The translations under genes and the position numbers were made by a program. This document shows positions 50,624-58,067 of a DNA stretch of 64,000 nucleotides, piece after piece. How positions within the stretch are numbered: the stretch's first letter is position 1; every line of letters begins with the position of its first letter. This DNA is from a virus: positions 1-64,000 of the IMG/VR virus record IMGVR_UViG_3300046171_000267; one strand, given 5' to 3'. The notes under the pieces are model-generated. The model was not told the DNA's origin and did no database searches. It worked only from the letters and a program-made list of their open reading frames with translations.

Positions 50624-51692
50624 CTCTAATTAGCGACATTGCTTTTGGTTTTATCCGAGTATGTGCCTCGATTCTTTGACGCAAATCCTGCTTCGCTTTT
50701 GCTACAGATTCACCCGTCGTTTTCGCCCATACCTTAACGAGTTCCGATTCCTTGAGCGAACAACAGCTAAGAAACTCATTAACCGAAAGATTAGCCCCGA
50801 ACATTTTTTCAGCAACTTTCGGGACATCAAAAGAAGTAATATGACCGCTCGCACGAAGCTTAAAATTAGGTACATCAATGTTCTTTTGCAGACGCTCCTT
50901 GCAGAGCTTCTTAACTTCCTTGACGAATTGCTCCAGAGTAGAAGCCATAGACATTTTTTCACTAAGTTCCTCATTACTTACATTTTCCATATTTTCTATT
51001 ATTGCGTTTTTTGCCCATGCATGAGCTTCAGGGCAGTGAGCCAAAGCCCTACACCATTTGCAGTGAGTCCCTGCTTTTCTCTCAGCACCCTTCTCTTGAA
51101 CCTCCCGTGAAAGCTGAATTAGCCGTGACCGCAATGACTGTATATTTTCCACATCAATTACTGCGGTTGTAAGCTTATCTAGCATCGGCTGTACAAGACC
51201 TAAATTTATTGTTTTTAACTTGGGATATTCCTGTGCAAGAAGCACTGCATACACCTGTAGTTGCCTATTTTTGTCTGCGGAGGCATAGAACCCTTGGAAG
51301 AATTTATAATCTATAATTGATGCATTTTCTTCAGTTGCATCGATTTCATAAAAGTCGATCTCACCACTAAAGAATGCATTGTCGCCATCCTTACACCAAA
51401 TTCTTTGCTCATGAAAAGTTTTTGTTGGCCCCGCCAACCCGAAATCTTTCCTGCAAATTTCCTGAAGCTCTCTAGCTCTAAATACGAGATAGTTTAATTC
51501 ATCAGGAACTTCATCTATCGGAGTGTTTTCGCTCATATGAAGATGAGCCTGAGTTCCAAGGTCAGCCTCTTCGGACTCCCGATCTGCAAAGCTTTGTTCT
51601 GCAAGGAACCTGCCCTTGCACTCAAAGAGTTCACCCATCGAGGAGCCCGAAGGAAGCCTTACTCCTTTATATGACCTTTTATCAGCCGTCAC
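50616..51692 (-). CDS. Cas4/RecB-like PD-(D/E)XK exonuclease with Cys cluster
   Basis: A 358-aa nuclease. GTQAH50 supplies the first His, then SGE111-I-D113, II-D128-Y-K130 and QLQ146-V-Y148 form the RecB nuclease motifs. C25 in the N-terminus plus C211-x-x-C214 and C220 give the four-Cys layout of Cas4/AddB-type iron-sulphur nucleases. It would resect DNA ends for the adjacent annealing protein. It overlaps the RusA and the annealing-protein genes by a few bases. Confidence 0.75.
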   Translation of the reverse strand: MTADKRSYKGVRLPSGSSMGELFECKGRFLAEQSFADRESEEADLGTQAHLHMSENTPIDEVPDELNYLVFRARELQEICRKDFGLAGPTKTFHEQRIWCKDGDNAFFSGEIDFYEIDATEENASIIDYKFFQGFYASADKNRQLQVYAVLLAQEYPKLKTINLGLVQPMLDKLTTAVIDVENIQSLRSRLIQLSREVQEKGAERKAGTHCKWCRALAHCPEAHAWAKNAIIENMENVSNEELSEKMSMASTLEQFVKEVKKLCKERLQKNIDVPNFKLRASGHITSFDVPKVAEKMFGANLSVNEFLSCCSLKESELVKVWAKTTGESVAKAKQDLRQRIEAHTRIKPKAMSLIRDA

Positions 51693-52272
51693 TTTCCCAG
51701 TCCAAATCCGCCTGTTTTATACCATCACCCTTTTTAATACTGATTTCTGCCGCCACAGCGTTCTTCCAGTATTCTGTCGTGCAAAACTTCTGCACAACTT
51801 TTAGCTCATCCAAATTTAATTCTTCTAAATGCCTTCCAGATAACTCACCAATCTTTGAGCTATTAGGTAACGGGTCATATTTAGATTTTTTTGGTAAGTT
51901 GTTAGGTTTTTTTTCTAATTCTTCTTGTCGTTCGATTGCTTGTTCAACTTCCTCATAGGTGGCAATCGAATCATCAACTCCAATTCCTAGAAAACCCAAG
52001 CATCGTCCGACAGCACTTGTCTCGCAATTTTCTATAAAGCTTGTGGCGTTCACTCCGCTTTTACCCTTAATTTCTTCAGCGTGACCAGTTGCTCTTACCA
52101 GACCTTCTGAGTCTAAAACTTTTGCAACCATGACCACCCTGTCCCCACTCATGTCGATAATACTTGTTTCTATCGACATATCCTTAAAGTTAGGATGACT
52201 CCTGAATGCCCTGACTCGCTCGTTCACGGCAACATAATCTTTAGACTTAATTTTCTGTGTCTTGAGCTTCAT
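51682..52272 (-). CDS. Putative single-strand annealing recombination protein
   Basis: A 196-aa protein with YVAVNERVRAFRSHPNFKDM near residue 13, MVAKVLDSEGLVRATGHAEE near 52 and ATSFIENCETSAVGRCLGFL near 77. The TSFIENCETSAVGRxLGFLGI pattern marks a group of phage recombination proteins that pair with exonucleases (Rad52/ERF-like annealing is suggested, not proven). The C-terminal 80 residues are charged and variable. Start overlaps the HTH gene by 26 bases. Confidence 0.6.
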   Translation of the reverse strand: MKLKTQKIKSKDYVAVNERVRAFRSHPNFKDMSIETSIIDMSGDRVVMVAKVLDSEGLVRATGHAEEIKGKSGVNATSFIENCETSAVGRCLGFLGIGVDDSIATYEEVEQAIERQEELEKKPNNLPKKSKYDPLPNSSKIGELSGRHLEELNLDELKVVQKFCTTEYWKNAVAAEISIKKGDGIKQADLDWESDG

Positions 52273-52525
52273 CGTTTACCTCCGAATTCATTTGATGTCT
52301 CCACCCGACTGGTCTTTTGGGAGAAACTAAAATTGGCTCTTGCAAAGAATTAACTTCTTTGAGGGAAACCAAATGGCGTTTTCTGTGAGGGTACTTCCAA
52401 GACCTTAGTCGGTCTCTTGCAATCAGGTCATGAACGCTTTTGTTCGACGCATAACCTAGTAGCTTCCTCGCCTCTGTAATTGTAATTAAATCATCATCCA
52501 CACTCATGCAAACGATGTTTATCAT
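52247..52525 (-). CDS. Excisionase-like/HTH DNA-binding protein
   Basis: A 92-aa protein (or 86 aa from the in-frame ATG at 52507, MSVDDDLITITEARKLLGY). A helix-turn-helix TITEARKLLGYASNKSVHDL is followed by IARDRLRSWKYPHRKRHLVS, a winged-helix style pattern of excisionases and MerR-like proteins. The C-terminus is Pro-rich and acidic. It opens the leftward early operon beside the divergent promoter region, where a recombination directionality factor or early regulator would be expected. Confidence 0.55.
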   Translation of the reverse strand: MINIVCMSVDDDLITITEARKLLGYASNKSVHDLIARDRLRSWKYPHRKRHLVSLKEVNSLQEPILVSPKRPVGWRHQMNSEVNDEAQDTEN

Positions 52526-52660
52526 AAAATAATTTAAAGAAAAGAAAAAAATTAAAAAAAATTAAAATATTTTATTTATTTTACTATTTTACGTAAATTT
52601 ATATATTTTGTTGACTTTGTATATAAAACTGTAGTTCATATATTTTCTTGTCCATTAAAT
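52526..52660. promoter_or_regulatory. AT-rich divergent promoter region
   Basis: 135 bases of A- and T-runs between the leftward early operon and the rightward regulator gene. TTGACT at 52611-52616 and a TATATAAA element at 52620 suggest promoters; A-tracts may bend the DNA. No copy of the recurrent motif occurs here. The GC content is visibly lower than in flanking genes. Confidence 0.5.
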
Positions 52661-52888
52661 ATGAGTGTAAAAAAGTACCAAATAGTAGGAGTTAAGCTAG
52701 ATACAGCTTTGCTCCAGCAGTTTCAGAAAGTCGCAGCTTTACTAGAAATGAATCAATCAGACTTAGCGTCAAAAATGATTCGCGACTGGATGGAAATGCT
52801 TGAAGAGAAATCAACCCCGCAAATACCGAGTTTCCTTGCAATGGCTCGTTTTGCAAAAGAATACAAAGGAGAAAAACTGAAAAAATGA
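52661..52888 (+). CDS. Putative ribbon-helix-helix regulator, 75 aa
   Basis: The N-terminal strand KKYQIVGVKLD is followed by a helix TALLQQFQKVAALLEMNQSD and a second LASKMIRDWMEMLEE, consistent with a ribbon-helix-helix fold. A repressor role is suggested by its place divergent from the early operon and next to the integrase. The ATG at 52661 has no clear ribosome site. It overlaps the membrane protein gene by four bases. Confidence 0.55.
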   Translation: MSVKKYQIVGVKLDTALLQQFQKVAALLEMNQSDLASKMIRDWMEMLEEKSTPQIPSFLAMARFAKEYKGEKLKK

Positions 52889-53358
52889 CTAACAATATTG
52901 TTGTCGAATTTAACGAGGAAAAACAACAGCTAGATTTTCCTTATCCAATCAAATCAATTGAGTTAGACGGGGAAAAGTTATCTGATGTCCACGACTTGAC
53001 TTCAAAGGTTATCAGCATGACTAAGACGATAAGAGTCTTAGCATACACAGCTACAGTATTAGCAATAATGGCAGTTGGAACTGTATTCTTTATTGCACAA
53101 TGGCTAGTCAGCCACGAAGCAAGTATTGAGCAGTTACTCCTGACAGGCAATGAAGATTATAATCAAATGCGGGTAGATTCACTTGCATGGAATGCCCACA
53201 AAAGAGAGCGAGCATATGTTCACCTCAAAGAGTTCCACGGACTGCATTGGGATGAGAAAGTGCAGGATTGGGTTAAGCCCCCTCCGCCACCACCACCATT
53301 GAAACCCAATCCGATAGGAGGTGCCAATCACTTTGATCTGAAGTGGGCTGGTCGCTGA
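52885..53358 (+). CDS. Membrane protein, 157 aa, lysogeny region
   Basis: One transmembrane segment at residues about 51-75 (VLAYTATVLAIMAVGTVFFI). The N-terminal 50 residues are polar and probably cytoplasmic; the C-terminal 80 residues are polar with a PPPPPPPL Pro-run near residue 130. Position in the lysogeny region and single-span topology would suit a superinfection-exclusion or anchor protein, but no family is recognised. It follows the RHH gene with a four-base overlap. Confidence 0.5.
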   Translation: MTNNIVVEFNEEKQQLDFPYPIKSIELDGEKLSDVHDLTSKVISMTKTIRVLAYTATVLAIMAVGTVFFIAQWLVSHEASIEQLLLTGNEDYNQMRVDSLAWNAHKRERAYVHLKEFHGLHWDEKVQDWVKPPPPPPPLKPNPIGGANHFDLKWAGR

Positions 53359-53411
53359 GGGTTAACCATGCGACAAAGAATCGTAATCGATAATAACATA
53401 TATATTATTAT

Positions 53412-53431
53412 ATTATTCCGTAAGGAATAAT
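53412..53431. terminator. Hairpin between convergent genes
   Basis: ATTATTCC and GGAATAAT form an eight-pair stem around GTAA. It lies between the membrane protein gene and the leftward integrase stop and could terminate both. It is followed by TGTTGCGCGCGCG rather than a T-run on the + strand. Confidence 0.4.
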
Positions 53432-53462
53432 GTTGCGCGCGCGTAAGGGAGTAAACCCACAG

Positions 53463-54419
53463 TTATACTGGAGTTATACTAAAGTATTCCTTAGCTTCTG
53501 ACTCACTAACATTGGATTCACAGTAATTATGATGAAAAGTTCTATGGTTAGTGTGACCTGTAAATCGCATACATTTTTCCTGCCCCAAAACCCAAAAGCC
53601 GTAGGAACAAAAACTGTGCCTCATGGCATCATGCCCCAAGGCTCCACAATGTCTGTCTCTAGCAAGTCTAAATGAATTGTAGGTGCATGGTTTTACCTTG
53701 AAATTCTGAAGCCAGACTTTGAGATTGCAAGGTAATCCACTCAAGGTTCTTGTTCTTCTTCCTTTAGCAGAAGAGCCTGAAATAATTATTTTATCATCGC
53801 TAAAGGTTAATTCACGACACGCCTCGTAAGGGCGAAGTCCCGCAAAAAGCTGTAGGCAGACTCGTAATTTGTGTTGGGATGGGATGCGGTTTAAAATTTC
53901 TTGAGTTTTTTCAACGGAAAGAATTGGTATTTCTTTTTCATCCACAAATATTTTTCCAAGCTTAATTCCGTGAAATTTATCCTGTGGACACCATCCTTTT
54001 TCCCCGCACCAGTTGAGAAAGCTGGCAACATCATTTCGATACCCCGATCTCGTGTGAGTATTGTTTTCTTTTTCAGCAAACGATTTAACATCATGGCGCT
54101 CAATTTTCTCAACAAGCGTGTTTCCAATAAATTGATTGAACTGATTTAGACGCTGTCCATATGTTTTAATCGTCGCACGACGCATATTTCTTTTTTCGCA
54201 GTCTTGTAAATATTCTTCTATAGCTGGGGTTATACCGCAGTGATTACCTGAATATTTTGGGGTGAGCAATCCATTGGAAAAAGTATTTAGCTCTTCATCA
54301 ATATGCTCCTGAGCTTTTTTCTTTGTTGTAAAGAATTTGCGATAAATTCTGGTGTTTTGTGAGCGCAAAGTGACGCAAAATCTTCTTTTTGTCTTATCGT
54401 GGGTAATTTTATGTTTCAT
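53463..54419 (-). CDS. int: Tyrosine recombinase (phage integrase), second copy
   Basis: A 318-aa integrase. Visible catalytic set: R196 in FAGLRPYEA, K219 in SSAKGRRTR, D264-x-x-R267 in HDAMRHSFCSYGF (the HxxR His is Asp, as in some subfamilies), H289 in TGHTNH and nucleophile Y299 in HHNYCES. The N-terminal arm-binding region is about residues 1-60 and the core-binding domain about 65-160. Its start lies five bases from the first arm-type repeat and 150 bases from the tRNA-derived core site, so it is the integrase for that attP. Confidence 0.85.
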   Translation of the reverse strand: MKHKITHDKTKRRFCVTLRSQNTRIYRKFFTTKKKAQEHIDEELNTFSNGLLTPKYSGNHCGITPAIEEYLQDCEKRNMRRATIKTYGQRLNQFNQFIGNTLVEKIERHDVKSFAEKENNTHTRSGYRNDVASFLNWCGEKGWCPQDKFHGIKLGKIFVDEKEIPILSVEKTQEILNRIPSQHKLRVCLQLFAGLRPYEACRELTFSDDKIIISGSSAKGRRTRTLSGLPCNLKVWLQNFKVKPCTYNSFRLARDRHCGALGHDAMRHSFCSYGFWVLGQEKCMRFTGHTNHRTFHHNYCESNVSESEAKEYFSITPV

Positions 54420-54423
54420 CAGC

Positions 54424-54671
54424 GGTGGCGTTTATGGTGGCGTTTTTGGGGCGTTTTTATGATTATGAACGCCACTTTTGATGTAAAGCCATTTATTAAA
54501 AAGTATAATATTTACTTTATTTATAATGACTAAGCCCCTGATTGGTAGGGCTTTATGTTGCTAAAAAAATGGTGGGAGATACTGGATTCGAACCAGTGGC
54601 CTCATGCGTGTCATGCATGTAATTAATAGCTTAAACATTGGGATTGAGTGATACTGGTGGCGTTTGGTGGC
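54424..54671. other. attP region with arm-type repeats
   Basis: GGTGGCGTTT occurs at 54424-54433, 54436-54445 and 54656-54665, a relative GGGGCGTTTTT at 54447, an inverted copy AACGCCAC at 54468-54475 and a partial GGTGGC at 54666. The tRNA-derived core at 54570-54619 lies between these two groups, the layout of a lambda-type attachment site with arm-binding sites on both sides. The integrase gene adjoins it. Confidence 0.65.
54570..54619 (-). other. tRNA-Val(GAC) 3' half forming the att core
   Basis: On the minus strand the sequence folds as the 3' half of a tRNA: anticodon stem CATGC/GCATG with loop ATGACAC (anticodon GAC, Val; U33 present), variable AGGCC, T arm ACTGG-TTCGAAT-CCAGT, acceptor strand ATCTCCC, discriminator A and CCA. 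Upstream there is no matching 5' half (GGGAGAT is absent). It therefore fits a phage copy that restores the host gene after integration. Confidence 0.75.
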
Positions 54672-54720
54672 TTTTTTCTTGCATAACCAAAGTGTTGGTT
54701 TCATAGTCAAAGAGGTGGAA

Positions 54721-54951
54721 ATGACAGGGGAACAAATACAAAAATACATTAAGCCATACTTGGAGGAAATGTTTGAGGGATACATTGTTGTTGGATTTAA
54801 GGCAGGTAAATCTACGCCAGTTATGATTGGACACGCTCCGCATAAACTGAAGAAACCAATTGAGTGTGCCAAGATCAAGTCAATAGCCAAGATGGCTATG
54901 AAAATATTAGAGACTAATGAGGAAGATACGCAAAGGTTGGGAGATATTTGA
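54721..54951 (+). CDS. Hypothetical protein, 76 aa
   Basis: Start at 54721 follows AGAGGTGG at 54711-54718. It has an EQIQKYIKPYLEEMFEGYIV start and a C-terminal helical SIAKMAMKILETNEEDTQRL. No family recognised. It is the first gene of the rightward packaging operon, beside attP. Confidence 0.5.
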   Translation: MTGEQIQKYIKPYLEEMFEGYIVVGFKAGKSTPVMIGHAPHKLKKPIECAKIKSIAKMAMKILETNEEDTQRLGDI

Positions 54952-55300
54952 TTTCTTTCCTCCAATATTTGTAAGGATTCTTGCAAGGGAGAAAGTTGGT
55001 AAATCAGCAGTGCGGGTTCTTACTGATGAGGAAATCTCAATTAGGGGCGAGCTAGGTCTGGATTTAGTTAAAGAGGTGTCTGTCTTGCACAACTGGGATA
55101 ATGTAACACTTGGTGTTGCAAGAAAGTTTTGTAAGGGATGTAACTTGGATGTTTTTGATTGGCGTGTCAGAAATTCGGCATATGCGTTAGCGAGCGGTGG
55201 AAGTTTTGCTTATTTAAAATGTAGTCCAGATTGGAAGACAAAGTATCTTCCTCTACTTAGAGAATATATCGATGCCGAGAAGAAGAAAATACACAACTGA
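54917..55300 (+). CDS. Hypothetical protein, 127 aa
   Basis: Overlaps the preceding gene by 35 bases. Mixed composition (RKIRKGWEIFDFFPPIFVRI near the N-terminus; WDNVTLGVARKFCKGCNLDV in the middle). The CKGC pair could bind metal. Function unknown; the location just before the terminase genes suggests a packaging-linked role. Confidence 0.5.
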   Translation: MRKIRKGWEIFDFFPPIFVRILAREKVGKSAVRVLTDEEISIRGELGLDLVKEVSVLHNWDNVTLGVARKFCKGCNLDVFDWRVRNSAYALASGGSFAYLKCSPDWKTKYLPLLREYIDAEKKKIHN

Positions 55301-55934
55301 TGAAGTATCTGCTTTGCTCACGGAGCACGATGGTAACTACGCAAAGGTAGCCAAGGTTCTTGGCGAGACAGTCGATAAAATACGCAGGCGTGTTTATAGA
55401 GACCCAAAGTTAAAATCTATTTGGGTGGCAGCAGGTGAGCAGGGGCATCAGCCAAACGAGGCTGAGCTGTTAACTCGAAGCAGTCCTATTGAAGCTACAG
55501 ACGGAGAAATGCTTTCTGCCTTACAAAAGAACGGTAAGGAAGCATTCATGAATGATATTGCGGAAATGCTCAATGACCCAAAAAATATTGGCAAACTCGA
55601 TATATTTCGGGACTTTGATGATTCTGTTGGTCAGTTGATGGGTGAAGCTTTGAAGCTGACGCAAAAAATAGCTATTAGGCAAAATATGTCTTTATTTGAA
55701 GTTGCAGAAAAACTTCGGGATGACATTCAGGGAGGTAGTTTAGATGCAGAGGAGGAGATTTTACGCACAAGATTATTCATGCAGGCTACTGAGCAGCAGG
55801 GTAAGTTCTTTGACAGAATACTGCATGGCTTGGATTTGATGCTGAAAATGACTGAGCGTGAAAAGGGGGAGAAAAAGAAAAAAGCAGGCTTTCGCCCATT
55901 AAAAGAAAAAGATGCCGAAGATACGAAAGATTGA
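55272..55934 (+). CDS. Terminase small subunit candidate
   Basis: A 220-aa protein. The N-terminus (residues 8-45) has a helix-turn-helix, DEVSALLTEHDGNYAKVAKV then LGETVDKIRRRVYRDPKLKS, as in small terminase DNA-binding domains. The middle is helical and the C-terminus is charged and could form an oligomer interface. It overlaps the large subunit start by 23 bases, which is the usual genetic neighbourhood for this role. Confidence 0.65.
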   Translation: MPRRRKYTTDEVSALLTEHDGNYAKVAKVLGETVDKIRRRVYRDPKLKSIWVAAGEQGHQPNEAELLTRSSPIEATDGEMLSALQKNGKEAFMNDIAEMLNDPKNIGKLDIFRDFDDSVGQLMGEALKLTQKIAIRQNMSLFEVAEKLRDDIQGGSLDAEEEILRTRLFMQATEQQGKFFDRILHGLDLMLKMTEREKGEKKKKAGFRPLKEKDAEDTKD

Positions 55935-57447
55935 TGCAGATTCTATTCTCGAAAAGCTGGACGATACAAAACAGCAAAATGAGAAGGAATTAGAAACATG
56001 GCATCCTAGCTTATCAGGCAGTCAGCTAGAAATTTTTGACTCTACTGCAAAATACATACTTGCTTACGGGGAGAGAGCGTCTGGAAAAACATTTGTGCTT
56101 GGTGGGCATAAGTTAGTTCGTCATGCGTATGAGAATTTTAATGCTCTATGTTTAATTGTAGTAGGTGTTAAAGCTCAAGCTACACAAGGGGGAGTTTGGC
56201 ATAAGTTGCAGACCGAAATACTTCCTGAGTGGGAAGATGGCATCGGAATTAAGTACACAGACGAAAAGCTTGATCTACAAAAACAACCTTACTTGGATAT
56301 AGAGAATAGATTTGGTGGTTGGTCTCGTGTTTCTCTTTTGTCAGCTCCATATGGAAATATTTTAGTAGATCGAATAAAAGGCTATGAGCCTAGTTATGTC
56401 TTCGTAGACGAATTGACAAATCTTGACACATCAAGTTACTTCGATGCCCTTGTTCAACAATTAGGCAGAAGGCAAGGGATTGATGGAATTCAGCAGTACG
56501 CTGCTGCCTGTAATCCCGCAGGCCCAAGTCACTGGGTGTACAAGAGATTTTTTCAAATGCCACTAAAAAATGGTGATTGGAATCCTGATTATCATGTGGT
56601 TCATGTGAAAATACAGGAAAACGAAAAGAATCTTCCTAAAGGATATTATGATCGTGTAATGGAAGGTGTAGCTGGCGATCCCATCGAAGCTAAGCGGATG
56701 TTAGAAGGAGAATGGATTGACCGCCCTGCAGGAGACGCAATATTCGCACCGTACTACAATAAAAGTTTACATGAGATACCCATAGATACGCGGATTGTTC
56801 CAACAAACGAATTCCCAGTAGTGATTGGATACGATTTAGGTTCGGTAAATAATGCCTGTATTTTCATGCAATGTTTAGTAGGAGCTGAGAAAAGTGTGTG
56901 GACTGTTTTCGATGAGCTAGTTTTTATCGATAAAAAAATACCGTATACAAGTATTATTCCCATGCTATATCAAAAAATGAAAAAGTGGGAAGATAAAGTT
57001 GGTGGATTAAAATGGTATCACATTTCAGATAATTCAGCATTTAACCAATATAGAGCCAAAACTGGTTCTTACGATGTACGAGATTTTGAGGAGATATCGA
57101 AAGCGAAGTGTGAAATGTTTGATTTGGAGCCGATCCGACTAAAAGCAGCTCCAAAGTTTTCTGGAAGTGTGCAGAGTAGGGTAAGGTTATTGATGGCAAA
57201 GCTTATGCAGGAGGAAATTGTATTTAGTGCAAGAAATGCGACAGATTCACTTAAAGCAGTTAGAAATCTAGTTTCTCAGAAAGGAAAAGATGGAAAATAC
57301 GATCCCTCATTAGAGCTTAAACCTCAGCGATCTGTTTATCTTCATGCCTTTGATGCAATGACTTATGCTTTGATTTATTTTGATTCCAGATTAGGTACGC
57401 CAACCCCAACAACACAAAAGGCTACTATTTTGGAAATTAATGCTTGA
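55912..57447 (+). CDS. terL: Terminase large subunit
   Basis: A 511-aa packaging motor. Walker A is G53-E-R-A-S-G-K59-T60, Walker B is YVFVD166-E167, and coupling motif LTNLDTS follows. The nuclease domain has IGYDLGSVNNACIFM near residue 302, ISDNSAFNQY near residue 365 and HAFDAMTYALIYF near residue 475, which supply the RNase H-fold acidic residues. It cuts and packages DNA through the portal. The gene order terS-terL-portal-scaffold-capsid is that of tailed phages. Confidence 0.9.
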   Translation: MPKIRKIDADSILEKLDDTKQQNEKELETWHPSLSGSQLEIFDSTAKYILAYGERASGKTFVLGGHKLVRHAYENFNALCLIVVGVKAQATQGGVWHKLQTEILPEWEDGIGIKYTDEKLDLQKQPYLDIENRFGGWSRVSLLSAPYGNILVDRIKGYEPSYVFVDELTNLDTSSYFDALVQQLGRRQGIDGIQQYAAACNPAGPSHWVYKRFFQMPLKNGDWNPDYHVVHVKIQENEKNLPKGYYDRVMEGVAGDPIEAKRMLEGEWIDRPAGDAIFAPYYNKSLHEIPIDTRIVPTNEFPVVIGYDLGSVNNACIFMQCLVGAEKSVWTVFDELVFIDKKIPYTSIIPMLYQKMKKWEDKVGGLKWYHISDNSAFNQYRAKTGSYDVRDFEEISKAKCEMFDLEPIRLKAAPKFSGSVQSRVRLLMAKLMQEEIVFSARNATDSLKAVRNLVSQKGKDGKYDPSLELKPQRSVYLHAFDAMTYALIYFDSRLGTPTPTTQKATILEINA

Positions 57448-57463
57448 TTTTTGATTCCCAAAA

Positions 57464-57474
57464 AACTAGGTTAC
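57464..57474 (+). promoter_or_regulatory. Inverted half-motif before the acidic gene
   Basis: AACTAGGTTAC, the reverse complement of the GTAACCTAGTT half-site, ends four bases before the ATG at 57479. This copy is oriented opposite to the others relative to its gene, which argues that the site is read as a palindrome half by a DNA-binding protein. Confidence 0.45.
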
Positions 57475-57478
57475 AATC

Positions 57479-57739
57479 ATGCAAGATTTACTACAGCTTG
57501 GTATGGATGAAGACTTAAGGGATGTATTGGATGGTCTTTCAGCAGGTTCTAAAGTGAAAATGATGATTGAGGTCACAGTTTCAGAAATAGATGAAGATCG
57601 TTTCGCGGGAACAGTAGATCGAATCCACGAAGATGTTGAAGTCATGGCGGAAGGGGAGGAGTACGAACCTGAAGAAGAAGTCGAAGAAGATTCAGAAGAA
57701 GAGCCCGAAGAAGAGTACGAAGAGGAAGACGAGGAGTAG
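57479..57739 (+). CDS. Very acidic protein, 86 aa
   Basis: The first 55 residues look folded (MQDLLQLGMDEDLRDVLDGL, KVKMMIEVTVSEIDEDRFAG), and the last 30 are almost all Glu and Asp. Such DNA-mimic-like tails can bind basic proteins. It overlaps the HTH gene for 107 bases. Location between terminase and portal is typical of small assembly factors. Not assigned to a family. Confidence 0.55.
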   Translation: MQDLLQLGMDEDLRDVLDGLSAGSKVKMMIEVTVSEIDEDRFAGTVDRIHEDVEVMAEGEEYEPEEEVEEDSEEEPEEEYEEEDEE

Positions 57740-58067
57740 TGCGACTTCAGCAAGTACATTAATTGATCTTCATTACGGGAGAATCAATCTTGTTAAGAGG
57801 TGGAACAGGGAAAGAATAGAGCGATTACTGGGTTTTTTAAGACTTTCTCAGGCGGAGTTGGCAAGCTTAGTTGCGGTTCCTCACAATACCTTTGGGACGC
57901 AAGTTACTCGTGGCAAATTCTCCCCCCCTGTATGCCTTCTCCTTACAATTCTGGAGGGAAGGTTTTTAAGGGGAATAGCCCCAGATGTAATAACAAACGT
58001 TTTTGATTTTTATGGTCGATCTGAAAGTACTGGAAGAAAAAGGCACGACGCAAAAGAGGCTTCGTGA
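57633..58067 (+). CDS. HTH-domain protein, start uncertain
   Basis: The C-terminal 80 residues hold a helix-turn-helix (LRLSQAELASLVAVPHNTFG, then TRGKFSPPVCLLLTILEGRF) of XRE-like type. The only in-frame ATG (57633) lies inside the acidic gene, so the first 36 residues (KGRSTNLKKKSKKIQKKSPK) are the basic counter-frame of its Glu run. Either the start is there, or the protein is made by a frameshift from the acidic gene. It overlaps the portal gene by 56 bases. Confidence 0.45.
   Translation: MLKSWRKGRSTNLKKKSKKIQKKSPKKSTKRKTRSSATSASTLIDLHYGRINLVKRWNRERIERLLGFLRLSQAELASLVAVPHNTFGTQVTRGKFSPPVCLLLTILEGRFLRGIAPDVITNVFDFYGRSESTGRKRHDAKEAS

Noticed and set aside
50616-51692. True Cas4 of a CRISPR system
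   Set aside because: Nuclease and four-Cys layout fit, but it sits in a phage recombination operon with no Cas1/Cas2 or array.
54570-54619. A complete tRNA-Val gene
   Set aside because: Only the 3' half from the anticodon stem to CCA is present; no 5' acceptor strand GGGAGAT or D arm lies upstream on the minus strand.
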